Source of the DNA: Burkholderiales bacterium
Lineage (GTDB): Bacteria; Pseudomonadota; Gammaproteobacteria; Burkholderiales; JABEVD01
Assembly: GCA_019753155.1 (NCBI GenBank)
Contig: JAIELG010000013.1
Location: 53,472 to 117,471, forward strand
DNA: 64,000 nt
Direction: 5' to 3'
In this document: piece by piece, positions 30,566 through 41,092 of the stretch
Layout of the letters: the number at the start of each line of letters is the position of its first letter
Numbering within the stretch: position 1 is the first letter of the stretch
Made by a program: the position numbers and the translations under genes
Notes under the pieces: generated by a model
Told to the model about the DNA's origin: nothing
The model's database searches: none
Seen by the model: the letters and a program-made list of their open reading frames with translations, nothing else

Positions 30566-30835
30566 CTATTTATGCAGCAGGTATTCGAGCAGGGGGTTTC
30601 TGAACAATACGATCAGCACGATCACGAGAACATAGATCGCCAGAGATTCGATCATGGCAAGTCCGATGAATAGCGTTCGGGTGATCGATTTTTCAGCTTC
30701 GGGCTGACGCGCCAGCGCATCCAGCGCCTGACTGATCGCACGCCCCATGGCGATTGCCGGAAACATCACCCCGATCGCTATGGCAAGCAATGCCCCGAGC
30801 GTGGACAGTATGGTAAACCAGGTCATTTCATTCAT
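30566..30835 (-). CDS. atpE: N-type F-ATPase c subunit (ion-binding rotor ring)
   Basis: An 89-residue hairpin of two membrane helices joined by the polar loop ARQPEAE. The ion-binding carboxylate is E63 in helix 2, within IESLAIYVLV: E63, S64 and Y68 match sodium-ligand positions of known sodium c-rings. In helix 1 (GVMFPAIAMGRAISQAL), M30 occupies the position that is Gln32 in the Ilyobacter sodium c-ring and is usually an acidic or amide residue in N-type c subunits. The ion specificity is therefore unclear. RNPLLEYLLHK ends helix 2. Confidence 0.93.
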   Translation of the reverse strand: MNEMTWFTILSTLGALLAIAIGVMFPAIAMGRAISQALDALARQPEAEKSITRTLFIGLAMIESLAIYVLVIVLIVLFRNPLLEYLLHK

Positions 30836-31493
30836 TTCTCTTCCTTTGTTGTGACTCTATGGCCCCTGAAACATAGATTAGCGCAAGCATGCCGAAGATG
30901 TAAGCCTGCACCAGGGCTTCGACGATGTGGAGCATCAGGAGCGGGATGGGCACCAGCAGCCCGCCCACCAGAAGCACGAGGAGCGCCGCCATCTCGAGGC
31001 TCATGATGTTCCCGAACAGACGGACGGCAAGGGCGACAGTGCGGGAGACTTCGCTGATGAGGTGAAACGGGAGCAGGATCGGGCTGGGATGGCTGTAATG
31101 CTTCAGGTAATTGCGCCAGCCTTCGCTCCTGATGCCGAACCAGTGGACGGAGAGAAATACCAGGATGGCGAGCGCGGAAGTGACGGAAAGATTCGCTGTC
31201 GGGGCGGAAAGTCCCGGAATGATGCCGGCGAGATTGGATATCAGAATGAAAATCCACAAGGAGCCGATAAAGGGCAGGAGCATGTGCTGTTTTTCCGGGA
31301 GAACGGCTTCTATGGCGTCGAGGATCGCTGAGACCGCGCCTTCCAGGAGGGTCTGGAGCGGCCCCGGTTCGATGGAGAGGCGTCGGGTTGCAAGCGAGAA
31401 AAAAATCGCAAGCCCGAGCATGATCCCCCAGGTGACGACGACTGCCATGCATATCGAGAGCGGCCCGAGATGGAAAAGAATTTCCGATTTCAT
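30828..31493 (-). CDS. atpB: N-type F-ATPase a subunit
   Basis: A 221-residue membrane subunit forming the ion half-channels. Five to six hydrophobic segments are visible; the essential arginine is in SRTVALAVRLFGNIMSLEMAALL, and the final helix has IVEALVQAYIFGMLALIYVSGAIE. ATG 31493 (MKSEILFHLGPL) directly overlaps the atpQ stop, which leaves no room for the atpR gene found here in other N-type operons. Confidence 0.92.
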   Translation of the reverse strand: MKSEILFHLGPLSICMAVVVTWGIMLGLAIFFSLATRRLSIEPGPLQTLLEGAVSAILDAIEAVLPEKQHMLLPFIGSLWIFILISNLAGIIPGLSAPTANLSVTSALAILVFLSVHWFGIRSEGWRNYLKHYSHPSPILLPFHLISEVSRTVALAVRLFGNIMSLEMAALLVLLVGGLLVPIPLLMLHIVEALVQAYIFGMLALIYVSGAIESQQRKRNE

Positions 31494-31764
31494 CCGTGCT
31501 CCCTGACGAAGAGGTAAACATTCAATGCGCCGGTCGCGATGCCGAGCAGAATCAGGCTGACTGTCCACCGGAAAGAATAGCCGCTGGCCTGATTGTCGAG
31601 CCAGTTGCCCAGATAGGCGCCCGCGACGACGGGCAGGACGAAGAGCACGGCGAGCGTGCCGAGATAGACGGACTGCGCGAGCAGGGAAAATCGCTCTTCT
31701 TCCGCCTGTTTCATGCGTTTTGCCTGCTGCTCGACCTTGCGCCTGAGTTGTTCGCCTATGTCCA

Positions 31765-31768
<4 letters not shown>
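31490..31768 (-). CDS. atpQ: N-ATPase accessory membrane protein AtpQ (AtpI-like)
   Basis: A 92-residue protein with a charged N-terminal coiled-coil region (GEQLRRKVEQQAKRMKQAEEERFS) and two membrane helices (VYLGTLAVLFVLPVVAGAYLG and WTVSLILLGIATGALNVYLFVRE), the typical AtpQ/AtpI hairpin that acts in c-ring assembly. ATG 31768 overlaps the atpC stop; its own stop overlaps the atpB start. It is not AtpR: the size and the WTVSLILLG..ALNVYLFVRE pattern belong to AtpQ. Confidence 0.85.
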
Positions 31769-33578
<1,810 letters not shown>

Positions 33579-33643
33579 TCAATAGCGGCGGATGCACCAA
33601 AAACAGGCATGGAATGCCGTCATGCACAGACACGATCGTGAGT

Positions 33644-33661
33644 TGCAACAAAAATGTTGCA
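33644..33661. promoter_or_regulatory. Inverted repeat, possible operator or enhancer site
   Basis: TGCAACA-AAAA-TGTTGCA, a perfect 7-bp inverted repeat around four A bases, lies between atpD and the EAL gene and about 58 bases upstream of the -24 box of the sigma-54 promoter. It could be a binding site for an activator of that promoter or for a repressor of the atp operon. Confidence 0.45.
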
Positions 33662-33700
33662 TTAATAAATCAATACCCGTTAAATTGATGCCTGACGAGA

Positions 33701-33717
33701 TGGAACGAACCTTGCTT
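33701..33717 (+). promoter_or_regulatory. Sigma-54 (RpoN) promoter of the EAL gene
   Basis: TGGAACG-AACC-TTGCT matches the -24/-12 consensus TGGCACG-N4-TTGCW at all but one or two positions, with GG at 33702-33703 and GC at 33714-33715 exactly 10 bases apart. It would start transcription near 33727, about 25 bases before the EAL start codon. Confidence 0.7.
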
Positions 33718-33751
33718 TTGTAAATTAGGCTCGAATTGGACAGGATGGGAA

Positions 33752-35026
33752 ATGGATATGAATACAAGGGGGATGGACTTTTCGGAGCGGCTTTCTCTGG
33801 AAGACATCTCGAAATTTGCGCGGGAAGAGGGCGGCAAGGTTTTCGGCCATTACGGCTCGATCCGGCTGAAAAGCGCTTTTCAGCCCATATATAGTCTGGC
33901 GCACAGGCGCGCGGTGGGTTTCGAGGCTTTGTTGCGTCCCTATGCAGGGGATCAGGTGATTTCGCCGTTGACCGTGTTCGGCATGGTGCAGGACGATGTG
34001 GAAAACGTTTTTCTCGACAGGCTTTGCAGGATCGTCCATCTGAAGAATTTTCTGTCCCAGGGGGAGGATATCAACTGGATTTTCCTCAATATCAATCCCA
34101 AGGTCACGGTGGTCGGCAGGCGTTATGGGGGATTTTTCGCGGACTTGCTCGAACATAACAGGATTGCCCCGCACCGGGTCGTGGTCGAGATTCTGGAGAG
34201 CCAGATTCAGGACGAGGGACTGCTTTCCGAAGCCGTGAATTATTACAAGGAATTGGGTTGCCTGATCGCGATCGACGATTTTGGCGCAGGAGAATCCAAT
34301 TTCGACCGTCTTTGGCGTATAGAGCCGCATATTGTCAAGCTGGACCGGAGCATCATTTGCCAGGCCGCAAGCAACGTCAAGGTGCGCCGGGTTATTCCGA
34401 ATCTCGTCAAACTCATTCATGAAACGGGCAGCCTCGCCCTGATGGAGGGTGTGGAAACGGAGGATGAGGCCATGATATCGATGAATTCCGGGGCCGATTT
34501 CGTCCAGGGCTATTATTTCGCAAGGCCGGCCGAACGACTCTCCGACGCATATGGCGGGAGCGCAGCCATTCTCGGCATATGCGAGAAATTCAGGCATGTT
34601 GCGGAGCACGAATCCGACCATTACAGGAAGGCATTGCATCCCTATATCGGCGCGTTCAGCAGCCTCGTCGAGCAATTCAAGGCAGGGGTGGAGATGGACG
34701 AAGCCAGCAGGAATTTTCTCGGGCTGTCGAAGGCCGAGCGCTGTTTCATCCTCAACGGGGAAGGCCGCCAGCTTGGGAGCAGCGTCCTGTCGTCCTCGAC
34801 CCCCAACGTCACGGACCCCAGGTTCACGCCGCTTCTGGATGCGAACGATGCGATATGGCTGCGCAGGCATTATTTCCGCCGTGCCATGAGCAACCCCGGC
34901 GAGATACAGATCAGCCGACCCTATCTCTCCATTGCGGGCGGAAAGATGTGCGTGACGCTTTCCGTGGCGCTCCATTGCGAGGAAGAGCGGTTGGTCCTGT
35001 GCGGCGATATTTTATGGAATGACTAG
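33752..35026 (+). CDS. EAL-domain c-di-GMP phosphodiesterase
   Basis: A 424-residue cytoplasmic protein without membrane helices. Residues ~35-275 form an EAL domain with its key residues: FEALLRP (EAL), FLNINP, EILESQ, AIDDFGAGESN (DDFG), VKLDRS (lysine), LMEGVETEDEA and QGYYFARP. So it should hydrolyse c-di-GMP. The C-terminal ~130 residues look like a small sensory domain (PAS- or cache-like, as in YkuI): CFILNGEGRQLGSSVL, then LRRHYFRRAMSNPGEIQISRPYLS. It stands alone behind a sigma-54 promoter and next to the atp operon. The target process is unknown; pilus or exopolysaccharide control is possible. Confidence 0.85.
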   Translation: MDMNTRGMDFSERLSLEDISKFAREEGGKVFGHYGSIRLKSAFQPIYSLAHRRAVGFEALLRPYAGDQVISPLTVFGMVQDDVENVFLDRLCRIVHLKNFLSQGEDINWIFLNINPKVTVVGRRYGGFFADLLEHNRIAPHRVVVEILESQIQDEGLLSEAVNYYKELGCLIAIDDFGAGESNFDRLWRIEPHIVKLDRSIICQAASNVKVRRVIPNLVKLIHETGSLALMEGVETEDEAMISMNSGADFVQGYYFARPAERLSDAYGGSAAILGICEKFRHVAEHESDHYRKALHPYIGAFSSLVEQFKAGVEMDEASRNFLGLSKAERCFILNGEGRQLGSSVLSSSTPNVTDPRFTPLLDANDAIWLRRHYFRRAMSNPGEIQISRPYLSIAGGKMCVTLSVALHCEEERLVLCGDILWND

Positions 35027-35196
35027 GCCTTGGGGAACCGCTGATTTAACGTAAACGGTTCCTTGGGGAAGCCTTGAACAAGCATCAATTCAGCGCTCCG
35101 CATTTCTCCAAAAGCGGTTTCGAGACGGATTTCCGTCGGAATCGGGTCCGAAACAGCGAGTTTTCTTCCAAATCACCGGATCGCCAATGCCTTCAC

Positions 35197-35264
35197 TGTC
35201 ATTTCGAGCTTGTCGAGAAATCCTGTCCTTCGGGGCAGGATCCCTCGAATTCCTCGGGATGACA
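35197..35264. repeat. 68-bp long imperfect palindrome (hairpin)
   Basis: The outer arms TGTCAT/ATGACA, the middle arms TCGAG/CTCGA and the inner stem ATCCTGTCC/GGGCAGGAT close on a TTCG tetraloop. It resembles dispersed palindromic intergenic repeats of the TGTCATTTCGAG type. The stem is far longer than a normal terminator and lacks a following T-run. Confidence 0.75.
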
Positions 35265-35355
35265 ACACCGCTCCGTTCGGGATGGCGGTGCGAGGCTCTG
35301 GCCCCGGTGTAGCGCAAGCGGGGCAGGCAGGGATGACACCGGTCACTCGCGAAAG

Positions 35356-35373
35356 TGTCAGTAAACTTTACAC
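35356..35373 (+). promoter_or_regulatory. Copy of the PEP-CTERM upstream element
   Basis: TGTCAGTAAACTTTACAC, followed by TTTTGC, matches the element at 48379-48396 at 16 of 18 positions. Its core GTAAA-C-TTTAC is a perfect palindrome. A poor GG-N10-GC pair lies at 35428-35441 downstream, and no PEP-CTERM reading frame follows, so this may be an orphan or decayed regulatory copy. Confidence 0.4.
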
Positions 35374-35699
35374 TTTTGCCTGCCTGCCGCAGTTGCTCGG
35401 CTTGCGCGACTTGCTGGAGGAATTGCTGGTGATCTTGCGGCTTGCCAAGGAAGTCAAGGCATTCAAGAATTTTCAGGCCTGCCAGCATGCGGTCGAGCTG
35501 GTGGTCAGGGTTTGCAGACAGAACGAAGGGTGGATCAAAAGTGTGAATCAGGAAGCGCCATCCTCCCCTTCGCGCCGGGTGAAGCCGGATGCCGGGGGAG
35601 ATGCGGCACAGTTCGAGCCGCATGACGCAACGGGCAAGGGGGCCTGAATTCCGCCGCAAGTGCGCCGTCGCGCCCGCATGGGAGTAAATCGGTGGTTCC

Positions 35700-36278
35700 T
35701 CAGATAACTTCGATGCCCTCGTTTTTGAGCATGTCGATGAGCGCGATGAGCGGCAGGCCGATGAGCGCGTTGGGGTCCGCTCCCTGCATGCGCTCGATGA
35801 GCGCGATCCCGAGTCCTTCCGTTTTCGCGCTTCCGGCGCAGTGGTAAGGTTCTTCCATCTCCAGGTAACGCACGATCTGTTCGTCGCTGTAGCTGCGGAA
35901 AGTCACGGCATAAGGCACGATGTTCGATTGAATGTGCTTCGTCCTGGTGTTGAACAGGCAGAGCGCGCTGTGGAAAACCACGGTCTTGCCGCGCATCATT
36001 TTCAATTGCCCGAGGGCGTTTTCGAAGGTGAGAGGTTTGCCTATCTGGGTGCCATCGAACACGGCGACCTGATCCGACCCGATGATCAACGCGTTTTCAT
36101 GACTCGATCCGATTTTTCTGGCCTTCTCCTGCGCCAGCCGCAGCGCCGTTTCCTGAGGGGCTTCGCCTTGGAACGGCGTCTCGTCGATTGCCGGAGATGC
36201 AGTCGAAAAGGGGACCTTCAGCCTTTCGAGCAGTTCCCGGCGGTAGGGGGATGATGAGGCGAGTATGAGTTCCTGCAA
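35700..36278 (-). CDS. yceF: Maf-like nucleotide pyrophosphatase (YceF type)
   Basis: A 192-residue house-cleaning pyrophosphatase. The start [17 protein letters not shown] is the Maf signature; [22 protein letters not shown] and [29 protein letters not shown] are conserved blocks, the last typical of the YceF branch, which prefers m7GTP. It is divergent from yceD across ~65 bases, as in many Betaproteobacteria. The right end of the 35-kb element abuts its stop codon. Confidence 0.92.
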   Translation of the reverse strand: MQELILASSSPYRRELLERLKVPFSTASPAIDETPFQGEAPQETALRLAQEKARKIGSSHENALIIGSDQVAVFDGTQIGKPLTFENALGQLKMMRGKTVVFHSALCLFNTRTKHIQSNIVPYAVTFRSYSDEQIVRYLEMEEPYHCAGSAKTEGLGIALIERMQGADPNALIGLPLIALIDMLKNEGIEVI

Positions 36279-36344
36279 TTATGGCGCTCCGAATAGAATG
36301 GTTATTTTGACAGAAAAAGCAAAAAAAAATATAATCCCCTTCTT

Positions 36345-36803
36345 ATGTCCGAGCAGACCGTCATCGATGGATTCGAATTCGCCCGCATGGGGAGGTCGCT
36401 TTGCGGAGAAATGGATATCCCGCGCTTGGGAAGGTTGGCCGATTTATTGTATTCCAACTCGGGTCGGGTTGGATACACGCTCCAGGGCAAAGTCGATGCG
36501 GAAGGCAATTTTCTGCTGCATCTCGGGATAGACGGGTTGCTCCATCTGCGTTGTCAGCGTTGTCTGGGGGAAATCGAATATCCTCTGGATTTGCAGGCCA
36601 GGCTGATGATCGTGAAAGACGAGGCGGATCTTGTCAGCATCGAGGACGAAGATCCTGAAGTGGATAGCATAGTCGTCAAGGACAAGATCGACATCCTGCC
36701 CATGGTCGAAGATGAAATCCTGCTCGAATTGCCATTTTCTCTCAGGCACTTCGAATGCGATGTCAGGGAATCGCCTTTTTCGATCCTGAAGGGCAGGATT
36801 TAG
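36345..36803 (+). CDS. yceD: YceD (DUF177), 23S rRNA accumulation protein
   Basis: A 152-residue protein. LHLRCQRCLGEIEYPLDLQARLMIV carries the conserved CxxC of DUF177, and EDEILLELPFSLRH is the typical end of the motif region. The family is linked to 23S rRNA maturation, and the gene is almost always followed by rpmF, as here 26 bases downstream. Confidence 0.9.
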   Translation: MSEQTVIDGFEFARMGRSLCGEMDIPRLGRLADLLYSNSGRVGYTLQGKVDAEGNFLLHLGIDGLLHLRCQRCLGEIEYPLDLQARLMIVKDEADLVSIEDEDPEVDSIVVKDKIDILPMVEDEILLELPFSLRHFECDVRESPFSILKGRI

Positions 36804-36829
36804 GCGCAATTATTATTTAGGAGTCGAAT

Positions 36830-37009
36830 ATGGCAGTCCAGCAAAACAAAAAATCCCCGTCGAAGCGCGGCATGCACAGAGCGCACGATTTTCTGACCAA
36901 TCCTCCGCTTGCAGTCGAAGCGTCGACAGGTGAAGTCCATTTGCGCCACCATGTGAGTCCGAACGGGTTCTATCGCGGCAAGAAAGTGGCCAAGGGTAAA
37001 GGCGAGTAA
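36830..37009 (+). CDS. rpmF: 50S ribosomal protein L32
   Basis: A 59-residue basic protein: [20 protein letters not shown], then the C-terminal [20 protein letters not shown]. It has no zinc-binding cysteines, as usual for the proteobacterial L32. A strong AGGAG stands 7 bases before ATG 36830. The gene sits in the conserved yceD-rpmF-plsX order that joins ribosome and lipid synthesis genes. Confidence 0.97.
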   Translation: MAVQQNKKSPSKRGMHRAHDFLTNPPLAVEASTGEVHLRHHVSPNGFYRGKKVAKGKGE

Positions 37010-37056
37010 AAAAACGCATTGCCGCCCGCCTTTTCCATGGTTCCGCCTGAACTGCT

Positions 37057-38088
37057 ATGGATATAACGGTTGCTATCGATTGCATGGGCGGAGACCATGG
37101 GACGGGCGTGACCGTCCCGGCAGCCTTGAGTTTCATCCTCAGCCACCCGGAGGCAAGCATCATCCTGGTCGGTTCGCCGGAAGCCATCCAGTCCGAACTG
37201 AGGGCGAGGAAAGCTGACGTGTCGCCCCGTCTGCGCATCCAGCCCGCCAGCGAAGTGATTGCCATGGGCGATCCCCCTGCTGCGGCGCTCAAGAACAAGA
37301 AGGATTCCTCGATGCGCATTGCGATCAACCTCGTGAAGAGCGGCGAGGCCCAGGCTTGCGTCAGCGCGGGCAATACCGGCGCACTGATGGCGATTTCGCG
37401 CTTCGTTCTGAAAATGGTTCCTGGCATAGAGAGACCTGCGATCATCACGATTTTGCCGACGCTGAAAGGGCGAACCTACATGCTGGACGTGGGAGCCAAT
37501 GTCGATTGCAGCGCCGAGCATCTGCTGCAGTTTGCGATCATGGGGTCGACCCTGGTTTCCTCCGTCGAGAAAGTCGAAAAACCCAGCGTGGGACTCCTGA
37601 ACGTGGGCGAAGAGGAAATCAAAGGAAATGAAGTGGTGAAGCAGGCAGCCGATCTTCTGAAGGCCAGTGGCCTCAATTTCATAGGCAACGTCGAAGGCGA
37701 CGACATTTACAAAGGCACTGCCGATATCGTGGTTTGCGATGGTTTTGTCGGCAATATCGCACTGAAGACTTCCGAAGGACTGGCTTACATGCTTGCGACT
37801 TTTTTGCGCGAAGAATACGGCAGGAGCCTGTTCACCCGGCTTGCCGGCATGATTTCGCTTCCCGTGGTCAAGGCATTCAAGCGCCGTGTCGATCCGCGCC
37901 GCTACAACGGCGCAACGCTCCTCGGGTTGAAGGGCATCGTCATCAAGAGCCATGGCTCGGCGGATGCCTTTTCCTTCCAGTTCGCCATCGAGCGTGCGCT
38001 GGATGAGGCGAGAAGCGGGATGCTCAATGAACTCGGCAAACGCATTCTCCTGGCGAACCCGGTTCTCCGGCAGGCGGGAGAAGCCTGA
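37057..38088 (+). CDS. plsX: PlsX, phosphate acyltransferase
   Basis: A 343-residue enzyme that converts acyl-ACP to acyl-phosphate, the acyl donor for PlsY in phospholipid synthesis. [20 protein letters not shown] is the family start; [38 protein letters not shown] and [27 protein letters not shown] are conserved blocks. It ends on the base where fabH begins. Confidence 0.96.
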   Translation: MDITVAIDCMGGDHGTGVTVPAALSFILSHPEASIILVGSPEAIQSELRARKADVSPRLRIQPASEVIAMGDPPAAALKNKKDSSMRIAINLVKSGEAQACVSAGNTGALMAISRFVLKMVPGIERPAIITILPTLKGRTYMLDVGANVDCSAEHLLQFAIMGSTLVSSVEKVEKPSVGLLNVGEEEIKGNEVVKQAADLLKASGLNFIGNVEGDDIYKGTADIVVCDGFVGNIALKTSEGLAYMLATFLREEYGRSLFTRLAGMISLPVVKAFKRRVDPRRYNGATLLGLKGIVIKSHGSADAFSFQFAIERALDEARSGMLNELGKRILLANPVLRQAGEA

Positions 38089-39047
38089 TGTATTCCAGAG
38101 TCATCGGTACAGGAAGCCATCTTCCGGAGAGGATACTCTCGAATTATGACCTCGAGAAAATGGTCGAAACCTCGCATGACTGGATCGTTTCGAGGACCGG
38201 TATAGTCGAGCGCCATATCGCCGCGGAAAACGAAGCGACAAGCGACCTTGCGTTGCAGGCGAGCCGCAGGGCCATTGAATCGGCCGGGATCGATGTGGAT
38301 GAAATCGATCTCATCATCGTCGCCACGACTACGCCTGACATGCTTTTCCCGAGCACGGCATCCATTCTCCAGTCCAAGCTCGGGATCAGGAACAATTGTC
38401 CTGCATTCGATGTCCAGGCGGTCTGCACAGGCTTCATCTATGCGCTTGCCACGGCCGACTGCTACCTGCGCTCGGGGAAATACCGTCATGCGCTTGTCGT
38501 CGGGGCGGAGACGCTTTCCAGGGTCATAGACTGGACCGACCGCGCAACCTGCGTGCTCTTCGGAGACGGAGCGGGCGCCGTGGTGCTCAGGGCGAGTGAA
38601 ACTCCCGGAATTCTCTCGTCCCATCTGCACGCCGACGGCAGCCATAGCCATATTCTCGCAGTGCCCGGCAGGATCTGCGACGGCAAAATCCAGGGCTCCC
38701 CTTTCGTGACCATGAACGGCCATGCCGTTTTCAAAATTGCCGTCAACGTTCTCGAAAAAGTTGCGACCGAGGCCCTGCTTGCCAACCATATGTCGCCATC
38801 TGATCTGGACTGGCTTGTCCCGCATCAGGCCAATATCAGGATCATCGAGGCGACATCGAGAAAGCTCGGCCTGGGTATGGACAGGGTTGTCGTCACGGTC
38901 GACAGGCACGGCAATACATCCGCCGCGTCCATTCCGCTTGCGCTCGATTGCGCCGCGAAAGCCGGACGTTTCAGGGAAGGCGAGACGCTGCTCATGGAAG
39001 GCGTCGGAGGCGGCATCACCTGGGGAGCGCTCCTGCTCAAATGGTAA
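38088..39047 (+). CDS. fabH: FabH, beta-ketoacyl-ACP synthase III
   Basis: A 319-residue thiolase-fold enzyme that starts fatty-acid synthesis from acetyl-CoA and malonyl-ACP. The catalytic triad is seen as [10 protein letters not shown] (Cys), [11 protein letters not shown] (His) and [15 protein letters not shown] (Asn). The C-terminal [15 protein letters not shown] is diagnostic. It follows plsX with a one-base overlap. Confidence 0.97.
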   Translation: MYSRVIGTGSHLPERILSNYDLEKMVETSHDWIVSRTGIVERHIAAENEATSDLALQASRRAIESAGIDVDEIDLIIVATTTPDMLFPSTASILQSKLGIRNNCPAFDVQAVCTGFIYALATADCYLRSGKYRHALVVGAETLSRVIDWTDRATCVLFGDGAGAVVLRASETPGILSSHLHADGSHSHILAVPGRICDGKIQGSPFVTMNGHAVFKIAVNVLEKVATEALLANHMSPSDLDWLVPHQANIRIIEATSRKLGLGMDRVVVTVDRHGNTSAASIPLALDCAAKAGRFREGETLLMEGVGGGITWGALLLKW

Positions 39048-39072
39048 GCTTTCAATATTTCATCGTTCTAAA

Positions 39073-40002
39073 ATGAGCTACGCATTCGTTTTTCCCGGCC
39101 AGGGTTCCCAGTCCATCGGCATGATGAACGGCTTCGAAGATTTCCCCATCGTGCGGGAAACCTTCAGCGAAGCTTCCGACATACTCGATCAGGATTTGTG
39201 GGGGCTGGTCTCGAATGGCCCTGCAGAGCTACTCAACCAGACCGTCAATACACAGCCTCTGATGCTTGCGGCAGGCGTTGCGATTTACCGCGCCTGGACC
39301 TGTCTCTCGGATTCCCGGCCTTCGTTTCTTGCAGGCCACAGCCTGGGCGAATATTCGGCGCTGGTGGCTTCCGGCGCGCTGGCCTTTTCCGATGCCCTGC
39401 CGCTCGTGCGCTTTCGTGCGATGAGCATGCAGCAGGCCGTGCCGGAGGGGAAAGGGGGGATTGCCGCGATTCTAGGGCTGGATGACGATGCAGTGCGTGC
39501 CGTATGTCTTGAAGCTGGGCAAGGCGAGGTGCTGGAAGCGGTAAACTTCAATTCGCCCGGGCAGGTCGTGATCGCGGGCCAGCGCGAGGCCGTGATGCGT
39601 GGAATGGAAGCCGCCAAGGGAAAAGGCGCGAAGCGAGCCATCATGCTGCCGATGAGCGTGCCATCCCACTGCTCGTTGATGAAGCCTGCGGCCGAGGCTT
39701 TGAGGCAATATCTGCGGAACGTGACTATCGGAAATCCGGAAATGGCCGTGCTGCACAATGTCGATGTGATGCCGCATGAAGACCCCGATGAGATCAGGGA
39801 GGCGCTCGTCGCTCAATTATATCATCCCGTCAGGTGGGTCGAGACGATACGCACGCTTGCGCTGGAGGGCATAGGGCAGGTCGCCGAGTGCGGTCCAGGC
39901 AAGGTGCTGGCCGGACTCAACAAGCGCATCGAGCCTGCGCAGGCGGTATTGGCATTGACAGATGGCGTCGCCTTGAAAGAAGCTGTTGCAATATTGATTT
40001 AG
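39073..40002 (+). CDS. fabD: FabD, malonyl-CoA ACP transacylase
   Basis: A 309-residue enzyme loading malonyl onto ACP. MSYAFVFPGQGSQSIGMM is the standard start; the nucleophile elbow is GHSLGEYSALVASG, with the His in VPSHCSLMKPAAE and the late block YHPVRWVETIRTL. ATG 39073 is the only start fitting the family. fabG follows in 8 bases. Confidence 0.97.
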   Translation: MSYAFVFPGQGSQSIGMMNGFEDFPIVRETFSEASDILDQDLWGLVSNGPAELLNQTVNTQPLMLAAGVAIYRAWTCLSDSRPSFLAGHSLGEYSALVASGALAFSDALPLVRFRAMSMQQAVPEGKGGIAAILGLDDDAVRAVCLEAGQGEVLEAVNFNSPGQVVIAGQREAVMRGMEAAKGKGAKRAIMLPMSVPSHCSLMKPAAEALRQYLRNVTIGNPEMAVLHNVDVMPHEDPDEIREALVAQLYHPVRWVETIRTLALEGIGQVAECGPGKVLAGLNKRIEPAQAVLALTDGVALKEAVAILI

Positions 40003-40010
40003 GAGAGAAT

Positions 40011-40751
40011 ATGCTTGAAGGACAGATTGCGCTTGTCACAGGCGCAAGCCGCGGAATAGGCAGGTCGATTGCGCTGGATATGGGGAAACATGGCGCAACG
40101 GTCATCGGGACTGCAACGAGTGCGTCAGGGGCGGACTCCATTACGGATTACCTGAAGGAAGCGAATATCGAAGGCGTGGGTCTTATGCTCAACGTCAACG
40201 ATGTGAATCGGATCGATGCTGCGTTGGCCGAGATCAGGAGCCGGTATGGCGAAGTCTCCATTCTCGTCAACAATGCCGGAATCACGAAGGACAATCTCGT
40301 CATGAGAATGAGCGACGAGGAGTGGGATGTGATCATGGAAACCAACCTCAAGTCCGTATTCAGGATGAGCCGGGCCGTTTTGCGCGCCATGGCGAAAGCC
40401 CGGTACGGCAGGATCATCAACATTTCTTCCGTGGTGGGCGCCATGGGGAATGCTGGGCAGGCGAATTATGCCGCAGCGAAAGCCGGCATTTTCGGATTCA
40501 GCAAATCATTGGCCCGCGAAATCGGGAGCCGCAACGTGACCGTCAACAGCATCGCGCCGGGCTTCATCGATACGGACATGACGCGCGCGTTGTCCGATTC
40601 GCAGCGCGATTCACTGCTTCAGCATGTGCCGCTGGGCCGTCTCGGGCATCCGGAAGACGTCGCCGCAGCCGCGACATTCCTCGCTTCCCCGGCGGCCGGC
40701 TATATCACCGGAACCACGCTGCATGTCAACGGCGGACTCCATATGGAATAA
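40011..40751 (+). CDS. fabG: FabG, 3-oxoacyl-ACP reductase
   Basis: A 246-residue short-chain dehydrogenase using NADPH. VTGASRGIGRSIALDM is the cofactor loop, LVNNAGITKDNLVMRM the NNAG motif, and INISSVVGAMGNAGQANYAAAKAG holds the catalytic Ser, Tyr and Lys. The C-terminus GYITGTTLHVNGGLHM is typical. A clear AGGAGAG precedes ATG 40011. Confidence 0.97.
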   Translation: MLEGQIALVTGASRGIGRSIALDMGKHGATVIGTATSASGADSITDYLKEANIEGVGLMLNVNDVNRIDAALAEIRSRYGEVSILVNNAGITKDNLVMRMSDEEWDVIMETNLKSVFRMSRAVLRAMAKARYGRIINISSVVGAMGNAGQANYAAAKAGIFGFSKSLAREIGSRNVTVNSIAPGFIDTDMTRALSDSQRDSLLQHVPLGRLGHPEDVAAAATFLASPAAGYITGTTLHVNGGLHME

Positions 40752-40767
40752 GTTTGACCAAATACAG

Positions 40768-40795
40768 TTTGCAATGGCTTCAAATTTGGTAAAAT
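40768..40795 (+). promoter_or_regulatory. Probable sigma-70 promoter of acpP
   Basis: TTTGCA (40768-40773) and TAAAAT (40790-40795) are separated by 16 bases in the 88-bp gap between fabG and acpP. An independent acpP promoter is common because ACP is needed in large amounts. The -35 box is weak. Confidence 0.4.
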
Positions 40796-40839
40796 AGTGC
40801 GTTTTTTCTGTAAACAACATACGAAGGCTAGAATCAGCA

Positions 40840-41076
40840 ATGGAAAACATCGAACAGCGCGTCAAAAAAATAGTCGCCGAGCAACTCGGCGTGAGCGAAG
40901 CTGAAGTCAAGAATTCCTCGTCATTTGTTGATGACCTTGGGGCCGATTCGCTTGATACGGTTGAACTCGTCATGGCGCTCGAGGAAGAATTCGAGTGTGA
41001 AATCCCCGACGAGGAAGCCGAGAAAATCACGACCGTGCAGCAGGCCGTCGACTACATCGTTGCGCATCAGAACTGA
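40840..41076 (+). CDS. acpP: Acyl carrier protein
   Basis: A 78-residue acidic protein that carries fatty-acyl chains on phosphopantetheine. The attachment serine is in [33 protein letters not shown]. It sits between fabG and fabF as usual; fabF starts 17 bases after its stop. Confidence 0.98.
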   Translation: MENIEQRVKKIVAEQLGVSEAEVKNSSSFVDDLGADSLDTVELVMALEEEFECEIPDEEAEKITTVQQAVDYIVAHQN

Positions 41077-41092
41077 TACGCATGGAGAGAAG

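Larger units (their letters stand above)
35034..35699. mobile_element. Non-coding island bounded by inverted repeats (MITE-like or decayed element)
   Basis: This ~670-bp gap between the EAL gene and maf is bounded by related ends: GGAACCGCTGATTTA at 35034-35048 and, inverted, GGAACCACCGATTTA at 35699-35685 (13 of 15 match). Within it are a 68-bp hairpin (35197-35264), an 18-bp element shared with the PEP-CTERM upstream region (35356-35373), and a 30-bp stretch (35661-35690) that recurs at 63682-63711. An open minus-strand frame (35659 to about 35353, starting MRRNSGPLARCVMRLELC) could be a decayed gene; I recognise no family. No intact transposase is present. Confidence 0.45.

Noticed and set aside
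35210..35647. Plus-strand 145-codon frame in the 35-kb island as a gene
   Set aside because: It runs through the hairpin and repeats, and I see no signal, domain or ribosome-binding site.
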